DNA from: Pseudomonadota bacterium
Lineage (GTDB): Bacteria; Desulfobacterota; Desulfovibrionia; Desulfovibrionales; Desulfovibrionaceae
Assembly (NCBI GenBank): GCA_023399375.1
Contig: JAEWPX010000010.1
Span: 1-38,327, forward strand
Direction of reading: 5' to 3'
DNA: 38,327 nt
This document shows, piece by piece, positions 17,446 through 24,942 of this stretch (positions are counted from its first letter, which is position 1; every line of letters begins with the position of its first letter). The translations under genes were made by a program, and so were the position numbers. Under the pieces are notes generated by a model that saw only the letters and a list, made by a program, of their open reading frames with translations, ran no database searches and was not told the DNA's origin.

Positions 17446-18291
17446 TCAAAGGGACAGGTCGCCGAAGCCGACCATGGCGCGAACGTCCCGGGGCGTTTTT
17501 CCGGCTTCGCGCAGGGAGCGCAGGGTCAGGGCCTTGTCGCGTTTGGCGAAGCGGCGGCCCGTGGCGTCGCGCAAGAGCGCATGGTGGCGATAGCGCGGCG
17601 TCGGCAAACCGAGGAGCGCTTGCAGGAGGCGGTGGATGTCCGTGGCCGCGAAGAGATCCTCGCCGCGCGTGACGCACGTGACGCCCTGGAGCGCGTCGTC
17701 GACCGTGACGCTTAGGTGGTAGCTCGTGGGCACGTCCTTGCGCGCCAGCACGACGTCGCCGAAGCGCGCGGGATCGGCCCGGATCTCACCCTTCGCTGCG
17801 TCATGCCAGAACAAAGCGCCCGCCCGGGCGCAGGCCCGCGTCATGTCCAGCCGCCAGACATGGGGGCGCGTTTGCGCCAGGGTCTCGCGCGCTTGCGCGG
17901 ACAGGTCGCGGCAGGTGCCGGGATAGACCGGCCCCGCCTCGTCGTTCTCCTGGGGCGCGGCAAGCGCCCCGATTTCCCGGCGCGTGCAGAAGCAGGGATA
18001 GAGCAGCCCCATCGCCTGCAACCGTTCGAGTGCGGCGGCGTAGTCCGCACCGTGGGCGGACTGGAAGCGCACGGGTTCCTCCCAGGACAGGCCGAGCCAG
18101 CGCAGGTCGTCAAAAAGCGCCTGGGCGAAGGCTGGCTTGCAGCGCACGGGGTCGATGTCTTCGATGCGCAACAGGAACCGTCCCTCCGCCTCCCGCGCCG
18201 CGCAGTAAGCCGTGAGCGCCGAAAAGGCATGCCCCAGATGGAGCAGCCCTGTCGGACTGGGTGCAAAGCGGGTGACGGTCGTGGCTTCCAT
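17446..18291 (-). CDS. gluQ: Glutamyl-Q tRNA(Asp) synthetase
   Basis: 281 aa, the short GluRS-like enzyme (GluQRS) that attaches glutamate to queuosine at position 34 of tRNA(Asp). Seen: N-terminal RFAPSPTGLLHLGH (HIGH-type motif 18-21), zinc ligands C100, C102, Y123 and C127, and the second ATP motif RFAKRDKAL near 250. It lacks the anticodon-binding C-terminal half of true GluRS. ATG 18291 was chosen because the family begins a few residues before TRFAPSPTG; no strong ribosome site is visible and an ATG five codons upstream is possible. The integrated element begins about 110 bases upstream of its start. Confidence 0.93.
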   Translation of the reverse strand: MEATTVTRFAPSPTGLLHLGHAFSALTAYCAAREAEGRFLLRIEDIDPVRCKPAFAQALFDDLRWLGLSWEEPVRFQSAHGADYAAALERLQAMGLLYPCFCTRREIGALAAPQENDEAGPVYPGTCRDLSAQARETLAQTRPHVWRLDMTRACARAGALFWHDAAKGEIRADPARFGDVVLARKDVPTSYHLSVTVDDALQGVTCVTRGEDLFAATDIHRLLQALLGLPTPRYRHHALLRDATGRRFAKRDKALTLRSLREAGKTPRDVRAMVGFGDLSL

Positions 18292-18399
18292 GGAAATGTC
18301 GCGCGAGGGCCTGCACGCGTGGCGGCGGGCATGTCGCGGGATGCCGCCCCGGCAAGGGCAAGGGGAAAAACCGGCGGAAACGGACCAAAGCCCGTAAAC

Positions 18400-18418
18400 T
18401 GGCGGGGGAGAGGACTTC
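18400..18418. other. Possible degenerate left attachment core
   Basis: TGGCGG-GGGAGAGG-acTTC matches the CCA end and acceptor of tRNA-Ser as written on the plus strand at 31799-31818, with one base missing and two changed (17 of 20). Real duplicated cores are normally exact, so this may be an eroded copy or chance. Confidence 0.3.
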
Positions 18419-18475
18419 ACATTGAAGCTACAACATGCTGATTGTAAACACTAAAACGTGTTCGGAATTTCGCAG

Positions 18476-18505
18476 TTATCCGGAAAGTTATCCGGTTCCT
18501 TGTCC
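18476..18505 (+). repeat. Integrase arm-type repeats, left end
   Basis: TTATCCGG at 18476, TTATCCGG at 18488 and TTGTCC at 18500 are spaced exactly 12 bp, in direct orientation. The same octamer family with the same 12-bp spacing is found beside the integrase gene at 31645-31696. Paired arrays at both ends are what arm-binding sites of a lambda/P4-type integrase look like after integration. Confidence 0.65.
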
Positions 18506-18815
18506 CCCTGCACTCCCGTTGACTATCATTGCGGCCAACGGTCCGTCCAGCCGAGGCCTTAAAGTCTCCAAGGCAAGGGAAGGCCTCCTTCCTCCTGCCG
18601 TGCATTCCCTGTCCTCTCCCCGTCCATGAGGTTGTTTCCGCCCGCAGGGGCGACGGAAGCTCAGTCACGCGGAGGGTTCCAGCCCGACCACCAGGCGCAC
18701 AAACGGGCATTACGTGCTTCGACTCGTGGCCTGATTACCGTTGCCATGCCACCGCAAGGTTGGCATAACCGACCACATACTTTTCGCATACCCCATACTC
18801 AAAATGGAGATGAGA

Positions 18816-19667
18816 ATGAGTCCAGACGAGATTGAACGCGTACATCACAAAACATTTGAGGATATTAGACATGGGGACGAAGATGGGAATGAGCATTGGC
18901 TTGCTAGGAAGCTTGGTCCGCTTTTAGATTATAGCTCATGGGATAAGTTCCTGAATGTAATACAAAAAGCGATCATCGCCTGTGAAAAGTCTGGACAAGA
19001 TGCAGATGACCATTTTTCCCAAACGGTAAAAATGGTCGACTTGGGCTCTGGGGCAAAACGGGAAATCCAAGATTTTAAATTATCAAGGTATGCTTGCTAC
19101 TTGATCGTACAGAATGGAGACCCTGGCAAGCAAGTGATTGCTTTAGGACAAACCTATTTCGCCATTCAGACGCGCCGGCAAGAATTACATGATGTTTCTA
19201 CTTTTGGAGAACTGACGGAGGATGAAAGAAGGCTGGCGTTACGCTCTGAAATGGCGCGACACAATAAAGCACTATGTGCCGCTGCAAAAGAATCTGGCGT
19301 TGTAACTGGTCTTGAATATGCTATATTTCAAGACCATGGCTACCGTGGATTATATGGTGGTCTAAATAACAAAGCTATCCACGCAAAAAAAGAGTTAAAG
19401 AAAAGTCAAAAAATTCTTGATCATATGGGAAGTACTGAGCTTGCTGCAAATCTCTTTCGAGCAACGCAAACGGAAGAAAAGCTCCGCCGTGAGAATATTC
19501 GTGGAAAACAGGCTGCAAACGCTACACACTACGAAGTAGGTGCAAAGGTTCGCCAAACAATAGAAGAGCTTGGCGGGACGATGCCCGAAAATCTTCCGAC
19601 ACCGAAGAAAAGTATTAAGAAATTGGAATCTGAGAGAAAAAAGGGACTCCCTTCTTCAGAAGAATAA
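18816..19667 (+). CDS. dinD: DNA damage-inducible protein D (DinD) homolog
   Basis: 283 aa. The DinD wording is clear along the length: FEDIRHGDEDGNEHWLARKL, IIACEKSGQDADDHF, LGSGAKREIQDFKLSRYACYLI, QNGDPGKQVIALGQTYFA. In Escherichia coli DinD is SOS-induced and restrains RecA filaments. The start ATG 18816 has GGAG six bases upstream; an in-frame ATG at 18804 lacks one. No LexA box was recognised. The gene is markedly AT-richer than the chromosome around it and is the outermost gene of the element on this side, so it is probably mobile cargo. Confidence 0.9.
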   Translation: MSPDEIERVHHKTFEDIRHGDEDGNEHWLARKLGPLLDYSSWDKFLNVIQKAIIACEKSGQDADDHFSQTVKMVDLGSGAKREIQDFKLSRYACYLIVQNGDPGKQVIALGQTYFAIQTRRQELHDVSTFGELTEDERRLALRSEMARHNKALCAAAKESGVVTGLEYAIFQDHGYRGLYGGLNNKAIHAKKELKKSQKILDHMGSTELAANLFRATQTEEKLRRENIRGKQAANATHYEVGAKVRQTIEELGGTMPENLPTPKKSIKKLESERKKGLPSSEE

Positions 19668-19969
19668 TCTTCACAATGGGGCATCACCTTGCGGGAGAAC
19701 TGCCCCCCGGCCCCTCGCGGGCTTTAAAAGCACTTTTTTTGTGGAAAAATGGAAACATACTAACGTGCTGATATGAAATAATTTTTAGCTATTTTCCCGT
19801 TTCCACGTGGAAAAATTGGCGTCGCCCTGTTTTGTAACGAGCTGTTTTTATAGCAGTATATTTTCTGGCATTGTTTGCGGCGGAAAAACGCGGAACATTC
19901 CGTGGAAAAAAATGAAAAAGCGGCCCACCTCCGAAGAAGCAGGCCGCCCATGATCCGGTTGCCGAGGCC
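19668..19969. other. AT-rich gap with repeated GTGGAAAAA
   Basis: 302 bases between convergent genes. GTGGAAAAA occurs at 19741, 19807 and 19912, the second within a perfect 14-bp palindrome TTTCCACGTGGAAA (19800-19813). AAAAGCACTTTTTTT near 19730 may serve as a weak terminator for dinD. No gene seen. Confidence 0.5.
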
Positions 19970-20377
19970 CTATTCCTGGGGCGCTTCGGTCTTCACCTTC
20001 TCCACGATCTTCTTGAGCGCATCGGCCACGTCCTCGGCAAGGTCGGGATGCTGGTAGATGACGCGCATACCGTCGCTCCACACCCGGGATGCTTCGTCTT
20101 GCCGCTCCCGCACTGCGCTTTCCTCTGCTGTGGGCTCGGGGCTCCGGGCTGCGGCTTCAGTGTCCAGGTACTCGAAGAGGTCGCGCGACCGCTTTTCCAG
20201 ACCACGCAGAAAGAGGACCAACGCGCCGACGCTCCAGGTGCGGCCGTCATGGTCCATGTCGTCTACGGCTTGGGCTAGAAAACCAAGGGCCGCCGTGATT
20301 TCAAAGGCTTCGTTCTCGGCGTGGTTCACGAGCTCCTTGTAGCCGTCGAAGGCTTCGGCCAGCGTCGTGCTATCCAT
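19970..20377 (-). CDS. Hypothetical protein of the element
   Basis: 135 aa, acidic and mostly helical by appearance, with no membrane segment, Cys pair or known motif. ATG 20377 is preceded by GGGAGG and lies 8 bases inside the end of the metallopeptidase gene, so it is the last gene of a coupled four-gene set (21641 to 19970). The function is unknown. Confidence 0.65.
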   Translation of the reverse strand: MDSTTLAEAFDGYKELVNHAENEAFEITAALGFLAQAVDDMDHDGRTWSVGALVLFLRGLEKRSRDLFEYLDTEAAARSPEPTAEESAVRERQDEASRVWSDGMRVIYQHPDLAEDVADALKKIVEKVKTEAPQE

Positions 20378-21080
20378 GGACCACCTCCCGCACTGCCGGC
20401 ACGATCCGCCCATCCTCGACCGTGCCCCACAGGCAAAACGGGTCCGCGCCCACCTCGTCAGCCCATGGGACGCCCTTCTCCACGTGACAGACCGGCACAT
20501 ATTGAAACGAGTCCGTGGGCATCGGTTCGATGGGTTTGCGGCGCTTCTCCTTCTCCAGGATGGCCCGGCAGGTGACGGCGGTTTCCTCGATCTCGGCCAA
20601 GTGCTCATCGGCCCCCGGCAGCAGCGGCATTTCCTTGCCGGGGTAGAGCACGTCCCAGGCGTGGCGGTCGGCTCGAGCCTCGGCCAGTCGATAGACCCGC
20701 CGCTTAATGTCTGTGGGCGTGGCGTCCGTGTCCATGTTGAAGTAGGTCAGCGCGTCCACGTGGATCATGTGCGCGATCTCGTGCCATGTCAGGAAGCGAT
20801 AGAAATCTTCGGCGGGGATGGCGCTCCAATTCAGCACCCGGGAGGGATTCTTGCCGAGGGTTTCCAAGTCGATCTTGTTGGCGAGGGTGATACAGCTTCG
20901 CTCTGTCTGCCAGGGCTCCCCCAAGCGGATCACAAGGCCCATTGCCCACGCGGACGCATATCCATAACAACCGTCCATCTCTTCGGCGCGTTTCACGATG
21001 ATGGGGCGACCGGCGAAGGTCCGGGCCAGGGCGTCCAGTTCACGGAACAGCGGCGGGGTCAGGTAGGTGAAGCGGCTCAT
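20370..21080 (-). CDS. ImmA/IrrE-like zinc metallopeptidase
   Basis: 236 aa. HEIAH at 100-104 gives the two His ligands and catalytic Glu101; the following AEARADRHAW (133-142) matches the E-x2-A-(N/D) helix that supplies the third ligand in ImmA/IrrE (DUF955-like) peptidases. Such enzymes cut Cro/CI-type repressors in mobile elements such as ICEBs1. A Cro/CI-type regulator is encoded divergently at 21807, which makes that role plausible here. It overlaps the upstream gene by ATGA (21077-21080). The C-terminal 80 residues match nothing I know. Confidence 0.72.
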   Translation of the reverse strand: MSRFTYLTPPLFRELDALARTFAGRPIIVKRAEEMDGCYGYASAWAMGLVIRLGEPWQTERSCITLANKIDLETLGKNPSRVLNWSAIPAEDFYRFLTWHEIAHMIHVDALTYFNMDTDATPTDIKRRVYRLAEARADRHAWDVLYPGKEMPLLPGADEHLAEIEETAVTCRAILEKEKRRKPIEPMPTDSFQYVPVCHVEKGVPWADEVGADPFCLWGTVEDGRIVPAVREVVHG

Positions 21081-21442
21081 GACCGCACCTCCTCGGCCAT
21101 GGCGCAAGTGCCCGGCGCGGGCGCGGCATGCTTAAGGTTCCCCGCCATCTGCACCAGATACATGTGCGAGAAGGCCACCGTGTCCAAGTTGCCGACCATC
21201 TTGGGCAAGAGGGCGTCGAGGAGTCGCGCGGCTTCGGTGGGGTTGGCACCACTGAGTGCTTCCCGGATCATCTTGAGGTCTTGGTAGAGTCGTTCCTGAT
21301 ATTCCGCCTCGGTGCAGAAAGCCTTGACCGCAACCTGGGCCAGTTCGTGCGCCGTAGTCTCCTCGCCTTCCATTTCCCGAAGCTCGGCCAGGACAGCAGC
21401 GGGCTCGAAATAGCGGGTGGATGCAAAGTTGGGCTTACGCAT
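21077..21442 (-). CDS. Hypothetical protein of the element
   Basis: 121 aa, soluble, helical; no motif recognised. GGAGG lies before ATG 21442. The gene overlaps the 68-aa gene upstream (8 bases) and the metallopeptidase downstream (ATGA), so all are co-translated. A role alongside the metallopeptidase is inferred only from the coupling. Confidence 0.62.
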   Translation of the reverse strand: MRKPNFASTRYFEPAAVLAELREMEGEETTAHELAQVAVKAFCTEAEYQERLYQDLKMIREALSGANPTEAARLLDALLPKMVGNLDTVAFSHMYLVQMAGNLKHAAPAPGTCAMAEEVRS

Positions 21443-21641
21443 GGCACACCTCCACGGAACCCGGCAGGATGGGGAGAATGGGCGCACAGGGCTCCACGGG
21501 CAGCGCGGTCGGGCCATCGCCAAAGAATGGGCGGGAATGGCCGCACAGGGCCTTGAGCAGCGCCCAGGCGTGGACGGCGACGAGGGCGTGGGGTTGGGAT
21601 TGAACGCGGACGTGGGACAGGGTAGGCTTGTCGGTAGCCAT
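21435..21641 (-). CDS. Small hypothetical protein, first gene of the leftward set
   Basis: 68 aa from ATG 21641, which has GGAGG eight bases upstream; an ATG five codons earlier would place GGAGG inside the gene. The product is rich in Pro, His and Ala with three Cys and matches no family I know. It opens the coupled set that contains the ImmA-like peptidase and faces the Cro/CI-type regulator. Confidence 0.5.
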   Translation of the reverse strand: MATDKPTLSHVRVQSQPHALVAVHAWALLKALCGHSRPFFGDGPTALPVEPCAPILPILPGSVEVCHA

Positions 21642-21736
21642 GCTCAAAACCTCCATGAAAGGTTGCGGGTTGGTCAGGCTCCGGGGGGAAGCGGCAACTT
21701 CCTGCCGGGGCCGTTTGTTTTGGTTGCGTCCTGTTC

Positions 21737-21794
21737 TTTGGATAATTTATTAGCCAGGAAACGGTCAAGAGTTTTGGCTAAGATATTACCCAAA
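21737..21794. promoter_or_regulatory. Paired inverted operator between divergent gene sets
   Basis: Two 20-base arms (21737-21756 and 21775-21794) match as reverse complements at about 16-17 positions, with the inner ends TTAGCCA / TGGCTAA perfect. The region lies between the leftward peptidase set (start 21641) and the rightward regulator (start 21807), and the right arm reaches the regulator's ribosome site. This is where a lysogeny-type repressor would bind and control both directions. Confidence 0.55.
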
Positions 21795-21806
21795 GGGAGG
21801 AGCCCC

Positions 21807-22004
21807 ATGATCCAGAGCAAGGTCAAAAGCGTGATGAACGAGAAAGGAGAAACGATTCTCGGGCTGGTAGAGAAAACCAGGCTCGCTCAAAGGACAATAA
21901 ATCGAGCACGCGGGGAAATGATTTCTCGCTGCACCCTCGACACCCTGGCCAGCATAGCCGGGGCGCTCGGCTGCCGGGTGAAGGATTTGTTCGAGGAGGG
22001 GTAA
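21807..22004 (+). CDS. Cro/CI (XRE) family DNA-binding regulator
   Basis: 65 aa, a single helix-turn-helix domain. The pattern is that of small XRE proteins: ILGLVEKTRLAQRTINRA as the HTH, then CTLDTLASIAGALGCRVKDLFEE, the standard ending. GGGAGGAG lies before ATG 21807. It is divergent from the ImmA-like peptidase set and has an inverted repeat directly upstream, so it probably represses its own promoter and that of the opposing set. Confidence 0.85.
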   Translation: MIQSKVKSVMNEKGETILGLVEKTRLAQRTINRARGEMISRCTLDTLASIAGALGCRVKDLFEEG

Positions 22005-22240
22005 ATTTTACGTGTCGCCAGAAAAAAATCAGGCAATAGATGATGGCCTTTTCTTTCAGGATAATACATTGAGCACAACGATATTTGCAAAATCTTCACG
22101 TAGAAAGAGTTTAACGCGTAGGGAGCAAAGAATCCAAACACAGACAAGTGTATTTTACCTTGCGTCAATAAAAGGCGACAGCATTTGAAAGGTACTCAAA
22201 ACTTATGTATAGAGTTTCAAAAATCTTTAGGAGGTTCTTT

Positions 22241-22435
22241 ATGACAAACTGTCCATTTTATAAAAAGGGACGCCGTAATTTAAGAAGCAACGAAATAGGT
22301 TCTCGATTCCAACATGTTGCCACAACTGGCATGGAATTTGCTTATTGTGCAAAATCGCAATCAGGCTACACGCCGACTATCGGTACAAACGATATCATAT
22401 GCAAAGGGCTCATTGAGAACTGTCCCCTTAACTAA
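22241..22435 (+). CDS. Small four-cysteine protein, AT-rich gene
   Basis: 64 aa from ATG 22241, with a perfect AGGAGG at six bases. Four Cys are spread over the chain (near 4, 36, 54 and 60), and CPFY at the start and CKG near the end could form a metal site. The base composition is clearly lower in GC than the flanking genes. About 236 bases between it and the regulator hold no gene. Not recognised; possible cargo or toxin-size protein. Confidence 0.6.
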   Translation: MTNCPFYKKGRRNLRSNEIGSRFQHVATTGMEFAYCAKSQSGYTPTIGTNDIICKGLIENCPLN

Positions 22436-22456
22436 TTATTAGGATTGGATTAACGA

Positions 22457-22485
22457 GGCCCCGACACGCCATCCGCGCCGGGGCC
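22457..22485. terminator. Hairpin between convergent genes
   Basis: GGCCCCG (22457-22463) pairs with CGGGGCC (22479-22485) around a 15-base loop, between the four-Cys gene (+) and the LPRAED-repeat gene (-). No U-run follows. Confidence 0.45.
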
Positions 22486-22520
22486 GTTCATCCTCAGAGG
22501 CATTTGTCGCCCCACTGCAC

Positions 22521-24089
22521 CTATTGCTCCCCGTTCGCTATCCTGTTCGCGAGAAACGCAGAGGCCAACCAGTTGGGAATATTGGAAGTGAAATAGTTCC
22601 CCTTCCCCATCTGATTCAGGGCGATACCCACCTGTGATTTGCTCAAAGGGCTTTCAGTGGCCTTCATGGCCAATGCTCCGGCAGGGAAGCCAAGCAACGA
22701 ACCGTGGCCGGCAGCACCCATGGCGTCGAGGCCTATGCCCGCTATCCCGCCGCCAAGGGCTCCAAGGCCGATAAGGTTCCAGTTCTCGGAACGGTTGAGA
22801 GCCCGTTCAAGTTGCGGCCGCAGGTCCATCAAGGGGCTCATCCTCTGATTGAGCGGCACAACATCCGGGACGGCGGTTTCAACCTGCTGCCGCAGTCCGC
22901 GCCCAAGGGCCTTCTTGGCGTCTGCCGTGTACCCGGAGGTCGCGTCGATCTTCCCCATCTTGTTGCCGACCTCATCCCACAGATTCCGCTTGATCTCATT
23001 GGCGGTATTGACCGGGATAAAAGTATCATACCCGGCTTGATGCAAGGGATTGTAGGTGTCCAGAAACTCGGACAGGACGTTCCTTGCCCCGTTCAGGTCG
23101 GAAGGGTTGGCGACGGCCTGGGCCAGCACATTGCGGACCGGGGTGGCTGAGTCGTTGACGCTTACCCCGACACCCCTTGCGGCCGCGTCGTTGACCAATT
23201 GCGTGACCGCATCGCCGCTCTGAGAGATTATCTTGTTGGCCCCGTCGAGGCCCTTGCGGGAAACCGGGATGCCTTCATCAAGCGCCGCCTGAATCATCTT
23301 GCTGCGGCTGTCCACTGTCATCGTCGCTGACGGCTTCAAGGCACTGGCATAGAGCTTCTCGGGCACATTCATAGCCGACGCTGCCTTACCGGCATAGAAC
23401 ATGGGGTCGCCAAAGCGGCCGGCGTCCACGAGGGCATTCCCCACGGCCGCGACTTTCGGCAGATTGGCAGTTTCGCCGAGAGCTCCCAGGGCGCCCCCGC
23501 CTAGACTGGCTACCCCGAGCGCGTCCATGCCGATTCCTACGGGGTCTGTGGCCAAAGCGTTCTTGAATCTCTCGACGCTGCCGTAGCGGTCGCCGTAGAA
23601 CTGCGCCAGCGCGTTTGCAGACGCTACGCGTTGTTGGCGTTCAGCGTCGCGCAGCATGGGAGAGCCCTTGATGCCGAGAGCGCCGAGTCCCTGGATAGCG
23701 GCCCCCTCTATAGCGTCAAGTCCACCATTCAGCGTGTCGAGAGGATGGCGAAAAGCATTGTATATCCCATGCCCGGCGTTGATTGCGCTCGCCGGGATGT
23801 TTTTGATGGCGCTGGCTGCTACTTCACCCCAGGGGCGCGGCTGGTCAGGGATGAGGTCTTCCGCTCTCGGCAAGCTGGAAGGCTGCGGTGTTCCCCACGA
23901 GTCCGGGATAAGGTCTTCAGCCCTCGGCAACTGCCCCGCTTGTGGCATCTTCGGAGGATCGGGGAAAACATCCTCGGCCCTGGGCAATTGACCGCCTTGC
24001 GCTGCCCGTACTCCAAAGGGCATCTGCGGCGGATCGGGAAACACGTCTTCCGCGAGGGGCAAATGGGACGATGCCAAAGAGGTGGCCAT
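22521..24089 (-). CDS. Large phage-like protein with N-terminal LPRAED repeats
   Basis: 522 aa. The first 85 residues hold four short repeats of the form LPRAED(V/L)(F/I)PD, starting at 10, 35, 54 and 73, followed by Pro-rich linkers. The middle is helical, and the end (about 440-490) has Gly/Ala-rich hydrophobic segments able to cross or enter a membrane. GGAGC precedes ATG 24089. Size and layout recall internal virion or ejection-type proteins of small phages, but I have no motif proof. It is the largest product besides the primase and is the terminal gene of the leftward run from 25386. Confidence 0.65.
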   Translation of the reverse strand: MATSLASSHLPLAEDVFPDPPQMPFGVRAAQGGQLPRAEDVFPDPPKMPQAGQLPRAEDLIPDSWGTPQPSSLPRAEDLIPDQPRPWGEVAASAIKNIPASAINAGHGIYNAFRHPLDTLNGGLDAIEGAAIQGLGALGIKGSPMLRDAERQQRVASANALAQFYGDRYGSVERFKNALATDPVGIGMDALGVASLGGGALGALGETANLPKVAAVGNALVDAGRFGDPMFYAGKAASAMNVPEKLYASALKPSATMTVDSRSKMIQAALDEGIPVSRKGLDGANKIISQSGDAVTQLVNDAAARGVGVSVNDSATPVRNVLAQAVANPSDLNGARNVLSEFLDTYNPLHQAGYDTFIPVNTANEIKRNLWDEVGNKMGKIDATSGYTADAKKALGRGLRQQVETAVPDVVPLNQRMSPLMDLRPQLERALNRSENWNLIGLGALGGGIAGIGLDAMGAAGHGSLLGFPAGALAMKATESPLSKSQVGIALNQMGKGNYFTSNIPNWLASAFLANRIANGEQ

Positions 24090-24112
24090 GGTGATAGCTC
24101 CTTATTCTCTTC

Positions 24113-24436
24113 CTACGCCTGGGCGCAGGACATGGGGGATTCGGGGAAGAGCTCGGGCAAGGTGTCGGCCTGCCCGAGGGCAAGGCCAGCGATGCGCAGG
24201 GTAAGCGCCTGGTCCTCGCCGGTCAGGGTCGCGGCCTCGGCCTCCAGCTTCGCCACGTAGGCGGCCAAGGCCTCCTCATGGCGAAGGCTCGGATCGTAGC
24301 CGCCTTGCACCATCAGTTCGCGCAGCCGGGCGTGAAGCTCCTGATCACTCATCGCCTGGACGCGGGTCCGCAGGTGGTCCGGGTCGCCCAAACGCTCCAC
24401 GAGGCGCTCCACGCGGTTTTGCAGGCTCTTACCCAT
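24113..24436 (-). CDS. Small coiled-coil protein, first of three related genes
   Basis: 107 aa. The N-terminus LQNRVERLVERL resembles those of the next two genes upstream (LSKRVEKLEAV, LGSRIDRLEQS), suggesting a tandem family with a short coiled coil at the start and divergent tails. GGAGG lies before ATG 24436, which is 8 bases inside the preceding gene. Function unknown; small proteins of this style are common in phage and satellite operons. Confidence 0.65.
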   Translation of the reverse strand: MGKSLQNRVERLVERLGDPDHLRTRVQAMSDQELHARLRELMVQGGYDPSLRHEEALAAYVAKLEAEAATLTGEDQALTLRIAGLALGQADTLPELFPESPMSCAQA

Positions 24437-24737
24437 GGCTGGCCTCCGATCCCTCGCGCCGGGCCTTGCCGCGCGAAATAGCGGCCTTCATGCGCTCGGC
24501 CAGATTGGGACAGCGGGCTATATCCCCTTGCTGGGTTCTCTTGAGGCGTCCCCGCCCATCTCCGAACCGCTGGAGAGCGACCACCATGTCACGCGGACCG
24601 ATGGTCGCCCCGGTTTCAGCCACGTAGCGCGCCTGGGCCGCGTCCTCGGTTTCGTTCACCCGGCAGGGAATGACGTGCATCCTGCCTGCGCCGGTCGTCA
24701 CCGCTTCCAGTTTCTCGACACGTTTGCTCAAGTTCAT
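24429..24737 (-). CDS. Small coiled-coil protein, second of three related genes
   Basis: 102 aa from ATG 24737, which lies eight bases after GGGAGG; the ATG two codons earlier is too close to it. After the leader helix comes MHVIPCRVNETEDAAQARY, similar in kind to VLVWRGEGETPEQAEARH in the third gene, so the two share more than the coiled coil. The C-terminus is basic. Unknown function. Confidence 0.65.
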   Translation of the reverse strand: MNLSKRVEKLEAVTTGAGRMHVIPCRVNETEDAAQARYVAETGATIGPRDMVVALQRFGDGRGRLKRTQQGDIARCPNLAERMKAAISRGKARREGSEASHG

Positions 24738-24750
24738 GTACATGCCCTCC

Positions 24751-24939
24751 CTAGGCCACTTCGGCCGGTTCCGCGTCCTGCCAGCCAAGAACCAGGATGC
24801 CCCGGCCGCAATCCTGGGGATGTTCAGCCAAGTGCCGGGCCTCAGCCTGCTCGGGCGTTTCGCCTTCGCCGCGCCAAACCAGGACAGTGGCTTGCTTCCG
24901 CGACTGCTCCAATCTGTCGATTCTGCTTCCGAGTTTCAT
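24751..24939 (-). CDS. Small coiled-coil protein, third of three related genes
   Basis: 62 aa. MKLGSRIDRLEQS leader, then a segment with alternating acidic and Ala residues (GETPEQAEARHLAEHP). GGAGC lies before ATG 24939. It is 3 bases from the DUF5681 stop and 13 bases from the next gene. The shortest of the three related products. Unknown function. Confidence 0.65.
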   Translation of the reverse strand: MKLGSRIDRLEQSRKQATVLVWRGEGETPEQAEARHLAEHPQDCGRGILVLGWQDAEPAEVA

Positions 24940-24942
24940 TTC

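Larger units (their letters stand above)
18292..18815. other. Left junction of the integrated element
   Basis: 524 bases without a gene. GC content falls sharply near 18420. The stretch holds a possible degenerate attachment core (18400-18418) and three 12-bp-spaced integrase-arm-like repeats (18476-18505). The rest, to the dinD start, shows no gene or promoter I can support. Confidence 0.6.
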
